Shown here in pieces: positions 34,262-43,068 of a DNA stretch of 64,000 bases. The notes under the pieces were generated by a model. The model saw nothing but the letters and a program-made list of their open reading frames with translations, did not search any database and was not told where the DNA came from. Numbering within the stretch: the stretch's first letter is position 1; every line of letters starts with the position of its first letter. The DNA is from JALZKA01 sp963734015 (lineage in GTDB: Bacteria; Actinomycetota; Thermoleophilia; Solirubrobacterales; 70-9). The stretch is from positions 1 through 64,000 of the forward strand of contig CAVTFG010000005.1 of the NCBI GenBank assembly GCA_963734015.1. The letters run 5' to 3'. The position numbers were made by a program, and so were the translations under genes.

Positions 34262-35626
34262 CTACCCCCTCGGTTCCGTCGCGTAGTAGACGTTCTTCAC
34301 GTCCGTGTAGTGGTCGAGCGCGTCCGGGCCGAGCTCGCGGCCGACGCCGGACTGCTTGAAGCCGCCGAAGGGCGTCGTCACCCGGACCGAGCTGTTCGAG
34401 TTGATCGAGATCACGCCGGTGTCGATCGCGCGCGCGACCCGCAGCGCCCGGCCGCCGTCGCCGGTCCAGATCGAGCCCGAGAGGCCGTAGATCGTGTCGT
34501 TGGCGAGGCGGATCGCCTCGGCCTCGTCGTCGAACGGGATTACGCAGGCGACGGGCCCGAAGATCTCCTCGCGAGCGGCGCGGTCCGAGTTCGACATGGG
34601 CGCCAGGACCGTCGGCGGGAACCAATAGCCAGGGCCGTCGGGGGTCGCCCCGCGGAACGCCACCGGCGCGTCGCCGGGGACGAAGGAGCTGACCGTCTCG
34701 CGCTGGCCGGCCGAGATCAGCGGCCCCATGTCGGTGGATTCCTCGAGCGGGTCCCCCACCCGCATCGCCTTCACCGTGGATTCCATCGCCCCGAGGAAGT
34801 CGTCCACGGCTCCGCGCTCGACGAGGATGCGGGACCGGGCGCAGCAGTCCTGCCCCGCGTTGCCGAAGACCGCGATCGGTGCCGAGGAGGCGGCTGCCTC
34901 CAGGTCGGCGTCGGCGAACACGACGTTCGCCGACTTCCCGCCCAGCTCGAGCGTGACCCGCTTGATCGTCGCCGCCGCGCCCTCTGCGATCCCGCGGCCC
35001 ACCTCGGTCGAGCCGGTGAACGCGATCTTCGCAACGTCGGGATGCTCGACCAGGCGGGCGCCGCAGACGGATCCCGGGCCCGCGACCACGTTGAGAACGC
35101 CCTCCGGCAGCCCCGCCTCGAGCGCGATCCGCTGTAGCTCCAGCGCCGAGAGCGGGGTCAGCTCGGCGGGCTTCAGGACTACCGTGTTCCCCGCGGCCAG
35201 GGCCGGCGCCACCTTCCACGATGCAATCACCAGCGGGAAGTTCCAGGGGACGATCAGCCCGACCACGCCGAGTGGCTCGCGAAAGGTCATGTCGACGCCC
35301 CCGGCGACCGGGATCGTGTGGCCGAGCAGGCGCTCCGGGGCCCCCGCGTAGTACCGGAAGCACTCGACCACCATCCCGATCTCCCCGCGGGCATCCGAGA
35401 TCGGCTTGCCGGCGTTGCGCGCCTCGATCGTGGCCAGCTCGCCGGCCTCCGCCTCGATCGCGTCCGCCAGGCTGCGAAGCGTGGCCGCCCGCTCGCCGGG
35501 CTCCACGGCGTGCCACGCGCCGAAGGCCGTCTTCGCCGCTGCGACCGCCGCGTCGACCTCCTCGGCGCCCGCGCGAGGGACCTCGGCCATGACCGTTTCG
35601 GTCGCCGGCTCGATGACTTCGATCAC
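34262..35626 (-). CDS. Aldehyde dehydrogenase (PuuC/betaine-aldehyde type)
   Basis: A 454-residue NAD(P)-dependent aldehyde dehydrogenase. Seen: P-W-N-F-P near residue 125, F-T-G-S-T-E-V-G near 205, the catalytic Glu in L-E-L-G-G-K-S near 228, the catalytic Cys in G-Q-D-C-C-A near 260, and E-E-I-F-G-P-V near 345. Next to an amidotransferase-type hydrolase and a GlnA-like ligase, it may oxidise gamma-glutamyl-aminoaldehydes or related compounds (inference). Confidence 0.9.
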   Translation of the reverse strand: MIEVIEPATETVMAEVPRAGAEEVDAAVAAAKTAFGAWHAVEPGERAATLRSLADAIEAEAGELATIEARNAGKPISDARGEIGMVVECFRYYAGAPERLLGHTIPVAGGVDMTFREPLGVVGLIVPWNFPLVIASWKVAPALAAGNTVVLKPAELTPLSALELQRIALEAGLPEGVLNVVAGPGSVCGARLVEHPDVAKIAFTGSTEVGRGIAEGAAATIKRVTLELGGKSANVVFADADLEAAASSAPIAVFGNAGQDCCARSRILVERGAVDDFLGAMESTVKAMRVGDPLEESTDMGPLISAGQRETVSSFVPGDAPVAFRGATPDGPGYWFPPTVLAPMSNSDRAAREEIFGPVACVIPFDDEAEAIRLANDTIYGLSGSIWTGDGGRALRVARAIDTGVISINSNSSVRVTTPFGGFKQSGVGRELGPDALDHYTDVKNVYYATEPRG

Positions 35627-36351
35627 GCCGACGCCTCCACCGCGCGGGAGGCCTCGACCAGCGAGCCGACCACGCTGCTCTTGACGTCCTCCTCCGGGTG
35701 CCAGAGAACCCCGAGGGCGTAGCGGCGCTCCGGGAGCTCGATCGCCTCAACCACGCCGTCCGGCTCGGACCACCCCGTCGCGACGAGACCCTCGCCCAGT
35801 TCGCCGACCCCCTGGTGGTGGTGCGAGCGCACCGAGACCCGTCCATCGCCGACGGCGCGCGCCGCGAGCGAGCCCGGCTCGAGCCGGACATCGTGATCGG
35901 AGAAGTTGCCGGGCGTGTGCAGGTGACGATCGGCCTCCGCCAGGTCCTGCTCGAGCGTCCCGCCCCGCACCACGTTCAGAAGCTCCATGCCCCGGCAGAC
36001 CGCAACGAGCGGCAGGTCTCGTTCGATCGCGCCCGCGGCCATGGCGAACTCGAACCGGTCGCGCTCGAGGTTGGTCTCCTGCGTCTCGGGCTGCCGTTCC
36101 GCGCCGTAGAGCGCGGGATCGATGTCGGCGCCGCCCGCAAGGACGAGCGCATCGATCAGGTCGAGCACCTGACCGGGGTCGCGCGTGGCCGCCTCGTCCG
36201 GGGGGAGCACGATCGGGAGGCCGCCCGCGGCGCCGACCGCCACGGAGTACGTGCGCGGCGAGATGTTCGCGTCGACGTCCGTCCAGACGGTCCAGCGCGC
36301 GGGATGGACCGCGGCGCAGATGCCGACGACCGGTCGCCGCCCGGCGCTCAC
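35623..36351 (-). CDS. Gamma-glutamyl-gamma-aminobutyrate hydrolase (PuuD-like, peptidase C26)
   Basis: A 242-residue class I amidotransferase-fold hydrolase. Seen: L-A-G-G-A-D-I-D-P-A-L-Y near residue 72, nucleophile Cys in V-A-V-C-R-G-M-E-L-L near 118, S-H-H-H-Q near 178 and W-H-P-E-E-D near 218. In the Puu pathway this type cleaves gamma-glutamyl-GABA. The GTG start overlaps the stop of the GlnA-like gene (GTGA). Confidence 0.88.
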   Translation of the reverse strand: MSAGRRPVVGICAAVHPARWTVWTDVDANISPRTYSVAVGAAGGLPIVLPPDEAATRDPGQVLDLIDALVLAGGADIDPALYGAERQPETQETNLERDRFEFAMAAGAIERDLPLVAVCRGMELLNVVRGGTLEQDLAEADRHLHTPGNFSDHDVRLEPGSLAARAVGDGRVSVRSHHHQGVGELGEGLVATGWSEPDGVVEAIELPERRYALGVLWHPEEDVKSSVVGSLVEASRAVEASA

Positions 36352-37676
36352 AACCGCTCGAAGCCCCGGAAGTGCTCCCAGTCGGTAACGGTGGCCTCGA
36401 ATGCGGTCAGCTCGATCTGGGCGCGATTCAGATAGTGGTCCACGACCTCCTGGCCGAACGTCTCCCGAGCGAGCTCGCTGCTCGCGAAGAGATCGCGCGC
36501 GTCGTAGAGGTTCCGCGGCACGTGCTGCTTGTCGGAGGTGTACGCGTTCCCCTCCACCGGCGGCTCGAGCGGGAGCTCCTGGTCGATCCCCGCCAGACCC
36601 GCGGCGATCATCGCCGCCAGCGCGAGGTACGGGTTCACGTCCGCGCCGGGCAGCCGGTTTTCGACGCGCAGCGCCTCCCCGTGTCCGACGACGCGCATCG
36701 AGCACGTGCGGTTGTCGTTGCCCCACGCGACGGCAGTGGGCGCGAATGAACCCTCCGCGAAGCGCTTATACGAGTTGACATGCGGCGCGTAGAAGAGCGT
36801 CAGCTCGCGGAGCCCGGCAAGCTGGCCCGCGACGAAGTGGTCGAACATCTGCCGGTCCTCGGCGAAGGCGTTGCCGCCCTTCTTCAGTCCGAGCGAGCAG
36901 TGGATGTGGCATGAGCTCCCCTCGCGCTCGTCGAACTTCGCCATGTAGGTGATCGCGTACCCCTCCTGGGCGGCGATCTCCTTGGCCCCGTTCTTGTAGA
37001 TCGCGTGGTCGTCGGCGACCTGAAGCGCTCCGCCGTAGTGGAAGTTGATCTCGTGCTGACCGAGGTTGCACTCGCCCTTCGAGTTCTCCACGTTCATCCC
37101 GGCCGACGCCATCTCGTTGCGGATCCGCCGCAGGAGCGGCTCCACGCGGGCCCCGCCGAGCATCGAGTAGTCGTTGTTGTAGAGGTTGGCGGGCTCGAGA
37201 TCGCGATAGCCCTTGTGCCACGCCTCCTCGTAGGTGTCCTTGAAGACCATGAACTCGAGCTCAGTCCCGGCGTTCGCAACAAGGCCGCGTTCCTCGAGCC
37301 GAGCGAGCTGGCGCCGCAGGATCTGCCGCGGCGACGCGACGACGTCCTTGCCGTCCGCCCAGGCCAGGTCCGCCATCAGGAGCACGCTCGCGGGGTGCCA
37401 CGGGATCGGCCGCAGCGTGTCAAGGTCGGGCTTCATCTCGAAGTCGCCGTAGCCGCGCTCCCAGGAGGACATGGCGTAGCCCGCGACCGTGTTCATCTCG
37501 ACGTCGACCGCCAGGAGGTAGTTGCAGCCCTCGGCGCCGTGCTCGAGCACCTCGTCGAGGAAAAACCACCCGGTGAGACGCTTCCCCTGAAGGCGGCCCT
37601 CCATGTCCGCGAAGACGAGCATCACGGTGTCGACCGAGCCGTCATCGACCGCCTTCTTCAGCTCATCTACGTCCAT
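36348..37676 (-). CDS. Glutamine synthetase-like gamma-glutamyl ligase (PuuA/GlnA3-like)
   Basis: A 442-residue member of the glutamine synthetase type I superfamily. Seen: E-L-E-F near residue 128 (metal-binding Glu), G-Q-H-E-I-N near 205, and G-S-S-C-H-I-H near 250. The usual N-terminal domain is present but the C-terminal adenylylation motif is not obvious. The operon with PuuD- and PuuC-like genes suggests ligation of glutamate to an amine rather than ammonia. ATG at 37676 follows GGAGGAAG. Confidence 0.85.
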   Translation of the reverse strand: MDVDELKKAVDDGSVDTVMLVFADMEGRLQGKRLTGWFFLDEVLEHGAEGCNYLLAVDVEMNTVAGYAMSSWERGYGDFEMKPDLDTLRPIPWHPASVLLMADLAWADGKDVVASPRQILRRQLARLEERGLVANAGTELEFMVFKDTYEEAWHKGYRDLEPANLYNNDYSMLGGARVEPLLRRIRNEMASAGMNVENSKGECNLGQHEINFHYGGALQVADDHAIYKNGAKEIAAQEGYAITYMAKFDEREGSSCHIHCSLGLKKGGNAFAEDRQMFDHFVAGQLAGLRELTLFYAPHVNSYKRFAEGSFAPTAVAWGNDNRTCSMRVVGHGEALRVENRLPGADVNPYLALAAMIAAGLAGIDQELPLEPPVEGNAYTSDKQHVPRNLYDARDLFASSELARETFGQEVVDHYLNRAQIELTAFEATVTDWEHFRGFERL

Positions 37677-37747
37677 TTCGAGGTGCTTCCTCCAATAAGG
37701 TTCGGAAACTGGGCCTTTCGAGCGGCAGCCTATCCAGGGGACTCCCG

Positions 37748-38908
37748 ATGTCAAGATCCGCAGCGATCAGCTCCGACTTCCAGGTCGCGGTCGTCGGTGG
37801 CGGCGTGGTCGGCGCGGCGACCGCGTTCATGCTCTGACGCCGCGGCGTCTCGGTGGTGCTGCTCGAAGCCCAGGACGACCTCGGCCTGAGCGCCAGCGGC
37901 ACGAACTCCGGGATCCTCCACACGGGGTTCGACTCGCACGCGGGCGAGCTCGAGACCCGTCTGATCCTGCGCGCCGGCGCCCTTCGCGGCTCGATCCTGG
38001 AGCAGCTGGGAACTCCGGTGCTGCGATGCGGTGCCGTGGTCACCCCTGCCGATGGGGACGAGCGCATCACGGTCGCCGGCATGGCCGACGCAGCACGCGC
38101 GAACGGCATCGACGTTCGGCTGAATGCCGGCGGTGCCCTCGAAGTGCCCGGAGAGTCCGTCACCGACCCGGTTGCGTTCACCCTCGCCCTGGCCGGTGCC
38201 GCTCGCACGGACGGCGCGGAGGTGCGAACTCGGTTTCGCGTGGCGGCGCTCGAGCGAGCCGGATCGGCGGTTCGGCTGTCCGAGCCCGGCGGCGACGCCG
38301 TGACAGCGCAGGTCGCCGTGAACTGCGCCGGCCTGTACGCCGACGAGGTCGCGCTGCTGGCGGGCGATGACTCCTTCGAGATCTATCCGCGGAAGGGCGA
38401 GTTCTTCGTCTTCGACCCGCCCGCTCGGCTCGAACGAATCCTGCTCCCGGTTCCCACAGAGCGAACGAAAGGTGTCCTCGTGTTCCCGACCGTCGACGGC
38501 AAGGTCATCGCCGGCCCGACCGCCTACGACCAGGACGACAAGGAGGACTGGTCGGTGCGACCCGATGCCGCCGACGAGGTCCTGCCGAAGGCCGTTCGCG
38601 CCTTCCCGCCGCTGGAGGGAGCCGATCCGATCGCGAGCTACGCCGGATTGCGGCCCGCGGGGCGGGGAGTGAACTACGCGATCTCATCGTCGGCCGCGTT
38701 CGAGGGGCTGATCAACGTGGCGGCGATCCGCTCGACCGGGCTGACCGCGTCGCTGGGCATCGGCGAGCACGTCACCGGCCTGGTGGCCGAGCTGGGCATC
38801 GACGTCGAGGCCGAGCGGCCGTTGCCGGCCCCCGACACCACGAAGGAGACAGCCGGCGATCCGTGGTGGCGGCGAACCGCGCGGCATCGTGCGGAGGTGG
38901 CGTCGTGA
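37748..38908 (+). pseudogene. FAD-dependent glycerol-3-phosphate/2-hydroxyglutarate dehydrogenase-like, in-frame TGA at codon 30
   Basis: A 386-codon DAO-family flavoprotein frame is open except for one TGA at 37835-37837. Before it lies the FAD fold V-A-V-V-G-G-G-V-V-G-A-A-T-A-F-M-L; after it R-R-G-V-S-V-V-L-L-E continues in the same frame. Later, S-G-T-N-S-G-I-L-H-T-G and a C-terminal Y-A-G-L-R-P-A-G-R match GlpA/L-2-hydroxyglutarate oxidase types. A GTG at 37853 would omit the FAD site. A CGA-to-TGA change would explain the stop. Followed immediately by an FGGY kinase, hence probably glycerol-3-phosphate oxidation. Confidence 0.7.
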
Positions 38909-40372
38909 GCGGGCGCTTGCTCCTGGGGCTCGACGAGGGTACGACCGGTGTGAAGGCCGCTGCTGTTCGACGAGGAGCTCCGCCCCGTCGCCGAGGCTCG
39001 GCGCGACAAGGCGAATCGCCACCCCCAACCCGGGTGGGTCGAACAGGACGGCGAGGAGGTGCTCGAGGTCGTTGTGGAGGCGATCGCCGAGGTGCTGGAG
39101 GGCGCCCCCGGAGAGGTCGTCGCCGCCGGGATCGACCACCAGGGCGAGTCGGTCCTGGCGTGGGACGCCGAGTCGGGCGAGCCCCTGAGCCCCATCGTCG
39201 TCTGGCAGGACAAGCGCTCGCAGGAGGTCCTCGACCGCCTCGCGGACCGCGAGGAGCAGGTGAAGGCGGCCAGCGGCCTCCCCTTCGACCCGTACTTCTC
39301 GGCCGCCAAGCTCGCCTGGCTCTTGGAGAACTCGGACGAGGTCGCGCAGGCGCGCGACGCGGGAACGCTTCGCATGGGCACGGTCGACTCGTTCCTGTGC
39401 GACCGCCTCGGCGCGGGCTTTGCCACCGATCCGTCAACGGGGTCGCGGACCCAGCTCCAGCGCATCGACACGGCGGGCTGGGATCCGGACCTCTGCGACA
39501 CGTTCGGGGTCCCGCTCGACGTCCTGCCGGAGATGCGGGACACGGCAGGCGATCTCGGCACACTCAGTCATCCGAGCTGGCCCGTCGAGCTGCCGCTCTG
39601 CGGCCAGACCGTGGATCAGCAGGCAGCGCTCGCGGGCTCGGGCTGCACCGAGCCCGGCCGAGTCAAGGCGACCTACGGCACCGGGGTCTTCGTCCTTGCG
39701 CACGTCGGCGATGAGGTTCCGGAGCCGGCCGGCGGCCTGCTCCCCACGATCGCCTGGCGAATCGACGGCTCGATGGAGTACGCGCTCGACGGAGGCGTCT
39801 TCGCGGCCGGGGCGATGCTCGAGTGGATGTGTGCGCAGCTCGGCGTCGCGGAGAACCCCGCGGCGCTCGGCGAGCTCGCCCGAACCGCCGACGACGCGGG
39901 CTCGGCCAGGGTTCTGCCGGCCCTGGCCGGGATCGGCGCGCCCTGGTGGCGGCCGAACGCGCAGGCCGTCCTTTCCGGCCTCGACGGCGGCACGACCCGT
40001 GCGATGGTCGCGAGGGCGGCGCTCGAGGGGATCACATGGCGGGTCGCCGACGTGGTCGCGGCGATCCGCGAGACGGTGGACGTCGCAGGCCTGCGCGTGG
40101 ACGGCGGGCTCACCAACGAGCCGCTCGTCCTGCAGCTCCAGGCCGACGCGATCGGCGTCCCGGTCGCGGCCGCCGGCGCCGACGCCACCGTGCTCGGGGC
40201 GGCGGCCCTGGCAGCGGTCGGATCGGGGGTCATCGCGTCGCTCGCGGACGCCGCGGAGTTGATGCCGGTCGATCGCACGGTCGAGCCCGGCCGGGACGAC
40301 GGCTGGCGCGATCGCGAGCATGAACGCTGGCGGGCGTTCGTGGCCGCGACCGCGGCCCTCGACAACGGCTGA
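38905..40372 (+). CDS. FGGY-family carbohydrate kinase (glycerol kinase-like), frameshifted
   Basis: About 488 residues. The first frame (GTG at 38905, overlapping the previous stop) reads L-G-L-D-E-G-T-T-G-V-K-A; the rest continues one base ahead as L-L-F-D-E-E-L-R-P-V. One extra base near 38963 explains it. Seen later: G-W-V-E-Q-D, D-H-Q-G-E-S-V-L-A-W, V-V-W-Q-D-K-R, the ATP-binding T-Y-G-T-G-V-F, G-G-V-F-A-A-G and D-G-G-L-T-N. Pairs with the upstream FAD dehydrogenase as a glycerol or polyol unit. Confidence 0.82.
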
Positions 40373-40390
40373 CGGGCGCCCTTCCGCCCG
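40373..40390. terminator. Possible bidirectional terminator hairpin
   Basis: CGGGCG pairs with CGCCCG around CCCTTC right after the kinase stop and before the convergent exonuclease end. GC-rich 6-bp stem, no T-run. Confidence 0.35.
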
Positions 40391-40399
40391 GCCGAACGC

Positions 40400-41062
40400 T
40401 CAATCACGGGAGAGCCGGGCGAGGCTGCCCACGGTTTGGGACTCGGCCCGGTCGAGGCGCGTGGCGAGAGCCAGGAAGAGCTGCGCGGTTGTCAGCGCGT
40501 CGCCCTCGGCGACGTGCGGGCTGTGCACCGGCAGGCCGAGCGCCCGCGCCGCATCCGAGAGCGAGACCGCGCCTTCGGCGGGGAGCCTCTCGGCGGGCAG
40601 CACGTGCCGGACCAGGACCGCCGTGTCCAGCGTGCGCTCGCCCAGGCGGACGCCCGCGCCCTTCAGCGCCGGCACCAGGAAGCCCCGCTCCACCCACGCC
40701 GCATGGGCGACGAGAACCCGGCCGGCCAGGGCTTCGAGAATGACTCCGAGGGCATCCGCGAGCGCCGGTGCGTCCATGAGGTCGGATGGCCGCAGGCCGT
40801 GAATGCGAATCGTCTCGGCATCGGGCATCCGCTCCGGGCGGACGAACGTCGCGCGGGCGCCGGCGGCGATCACCCGCCCCTCGTCAATCGGAACCGCGGC
40901 GAACGAGATGATCTCGTCGCCCCGGGGGTCGAGTCCGGTCGTCTCCAGGTCGACGACCGCATAGCGCGCCTCCCGCCACGGCGTCTCGGCCGAGGGCGCT
41001 CGAGCCTCCCAGTAGGCGCGTGCCTCCGGACTCTTGGGCCGGCGTCGAAGCCCCAGCCTCAT
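40400..41062 (-). CDS. DnaQ-like 3'-5' exonuclease
   Basis: A 220-residue DEDDh exonuclease. Seen: V-V-D-L-E-T-T-G-L near residue 36 (Exo I), H-G-L-R-P-S-D-L near 87, V-L-V-A-H-A-A-W-V-E-R-G-F near 115 (Exo II) and H-V-A-E-G-D-A near 182 (Exo III). The ATG overlaps the stop of the CBS/DUF294 gene. A stand-alone epsilon-like exonuclease next to a cNMP/CBS/DUF294 protein is a known recurrent pair; its nucleic-acid substrate is unknown. Confidence 0.87.
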   Translation of the reverse strand: MRLGLRRRPKSPEARAYWEARAPSAETPWREARYAVVDLETTGLDPRGDEIISFAAVPIDEGRVIAAGARATFVRPERMPDAETIRIHGLRPSDLMDAPALADALGVILEALAGRVLVAHAAWVERGFLVPALKGAGVRLGERTLDTAVLVRHVLPAERLPAEGAVSLSDAARALGLPVHSPHVAEGDALTTAQLFLALATRLDRAESQTVGSLARLSRD

Positions 41063-42910
41063 GACGGATACGAGAGCTCGCCCTCGAGCGCGCGCTGAAC
41101 GGCTCGCACCGCGCGGAAGGCGTCGCGCGCGTAGTGGCGGCTGGGCGAATCCATCGCCTTCGGGTCGATGTAGTCGTCGGGCTCGCGCCCGTCTCGCAGC
41201 TGCTCGACCTGGTGATCGAGCCGCAGCTGCCAGAAGATCTCGTGGGCCTCGTTCAGGGTCCTGGCCTGCTGCCCGGTGAGCGTGCCGGCGGTGGCCGCGG
41301 AGTCCAGACGCTCGCGGGTGGAGAGGCCGCGGGTGCCGGCCGCGAGGCCCGCGTAGCGCGCGATCGCGACGATCGGCCGCAGACCGGTCGCCTTGATATC
41401 GAGCCGGCCACGGTGGTCCCCGGAGTGCTCGACCACGAAGTCGCGCGGCGGGTCCCGGAAGCGCATGAACCCCGTCGGCGGCTTGTGGGAGAGCGCCAAC
41501 CTCAGCATCAGCCGGAGCACCGTTCTGCGGTGCCACACCTGGCGCAGCTCCTCCAGAGGATCGCGGCCGTCACCGATCCCGTGGACGAGGCGCCCGTCGA
41601 GCAGAAGGGAGAGGAAGACCAGCGCCTTGTCCTGGTCAGGGTGGTCGACCACATCGCGTATCGCCCTCCGCCACGATTCGAACGAGCGGTCGAAGAGCGG
41701 CGCCGCAGCGGTCGCGCCGTGAGGGTCCGCGGCGAATCCATTCGCCCCGAGCTCGTCCACAACCCGGCGACCGAGGCTCTCCATGTACCGGCGCTGCCGG
41801 CTGTCCTCGTCGTTCCCGTGCCAGACCAGCGCCGAATCGAAGTCGGACGAGGGCACCACCTCCCGGCGACCGAGGCTCCCGAGCGCGAGCCAGGCGAGCG
41901 GGCACGGCGGTGTCCCGAGTTCGGCGACCGCGAGCTCGAGCACGCGTCGAGTGAGCGCATCCGCGACGACCGCGATCATCGCGGCGATCTGCGGGGGTGG
42001 GAGCTGGGAATCGTGCAGGGCGACCACGGCCGGGCCGAAGTTGTCCGGCCGCCCGGCGCAGCTGGGCGCTGTCCTCGGCTTCCCCAATCGCCTTTCGCAA
42101 CGAGAACGGCGTCCGTGTCTCCGCCACGAGGAGCTCTCGGTCGCTGAGCACCCCGAGGACCTCGCCATGCGGCCAGACCACCGGCACGTGGCGGATGTCT
42201 CGGTCGAGCATCTCGATCATCACCTCGGCGCCGAAGCGCTGCGGACTGACCGTGAACGCCGGCGCGCTCATCACCTCCGCGACCGGCGCATCGGCCCCGA
42301 TGCTCCCCGCCACCACCCGGTCACGGAGGTCACGGTCGGTCACGATCCCCAGCCGCCCGTCCTCGATGCGGACCAGCGCGGCGCTGGCGCCCTCCGCGGC
42401 CATTCGCCGGGCGGTCTCGCGGACGGTCTCGGTGGGCGCGACGATGACCGGCTTGCCATGGACGAGCCGTGCCACGGGCTGCTGCGCAGGGTCATGGCTC
42501 GCCCCGTCGCTCGCATCGGACCACGGGCGGGCGATCAGGCTCCGCGCGACATAGCGCAGCCCCGCCGGGCGGGCGAGCAACGGCACCACGGCCTCGGCGG
42601 GCAGCCGATAGCAGAGCGAGTCCTCGGCGGCCCTGGCCTCGAACCCGGTCGGCAAGCCCGAGAGCATCGACGGATGGCCGAACAGCTCACCCTCCCCCAG
42701 CAGGTCCAGCACGCGGCCCTGGTCGACCAGTTCCACGGCTCCCCGCCGGACGATCCACACGTGCTTCCTGGGCTCGTCGCGCTGGCGGAAGATCGTCGCG
42801 CCGGCGGCGAAGAACTCGACCTCCGCCGATCGCGCCAGCTCCTCGATCGCCTCGTCGGCCACGTCATCGAACGGAGCGTGCCGTCGGAGGAACTCGGCTA
42901 TGTCGTGCAT
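41059..42910 (-). CDS. cNMP-binding, CBS-pair and DUF294 nucleotidyltransferase-like protein, frameshifted
   Basis: About 616 residues after joining two frames. Order: a cyclic-nucleotide-binding-type domain (residues 1-125; G-E-G-E-L-F-G-H-P), two CBS motifs (about 150-265), then a DUF294 nucleotidyltransferase domain (G-S-L-G-R-R-E then S-D-F-D-S-A-L-V) and DUF294 C-terminal domain. The frames join near 42055, where one extra base lies in GGGCGGCCGG. Such proteins are thought to sense nucleotides and modify a partner. Coupled to the exonuclease. Confidence 0.82.
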
Positions 42911-43020
42911 CGGTGGGCGGCGGCCACCCGGTAGCCGTCAGTGGCTCACGTGGACGCCGGTCGCTCCGTCATATCACGGACGACCTTCGCGGCTGCGGAC
43001 CGCCGCGCTCGACCGCTGAG

Positions 43021-43050
43021 CAACGCGGCCGGCGATGGCCGGCCGCGTTG
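43021..43050 (-). terminator. Strong GC-rich hairpin after the amino-acid permease
   Basis: A perfect 13-bp inverted repeat (starts CAACGCGGCC) with a 4-base loop lies 19 bases after the permease stop. Typical of high-GC intrinsic terminators without a U-run. The remaining 140 bases of this gap, up to the CBS gene start, hold nothing else I recognise. Confidence 0.7.
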
Positions 43051-43068
43051 TCGAGTCGTTGCCTCGCC

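Noticed and set aside
37835..37837. Selenocysteine codon
   Set aside because: The position is not catalytic in the family and no SECIS-like hairpin or sel gene is visible.
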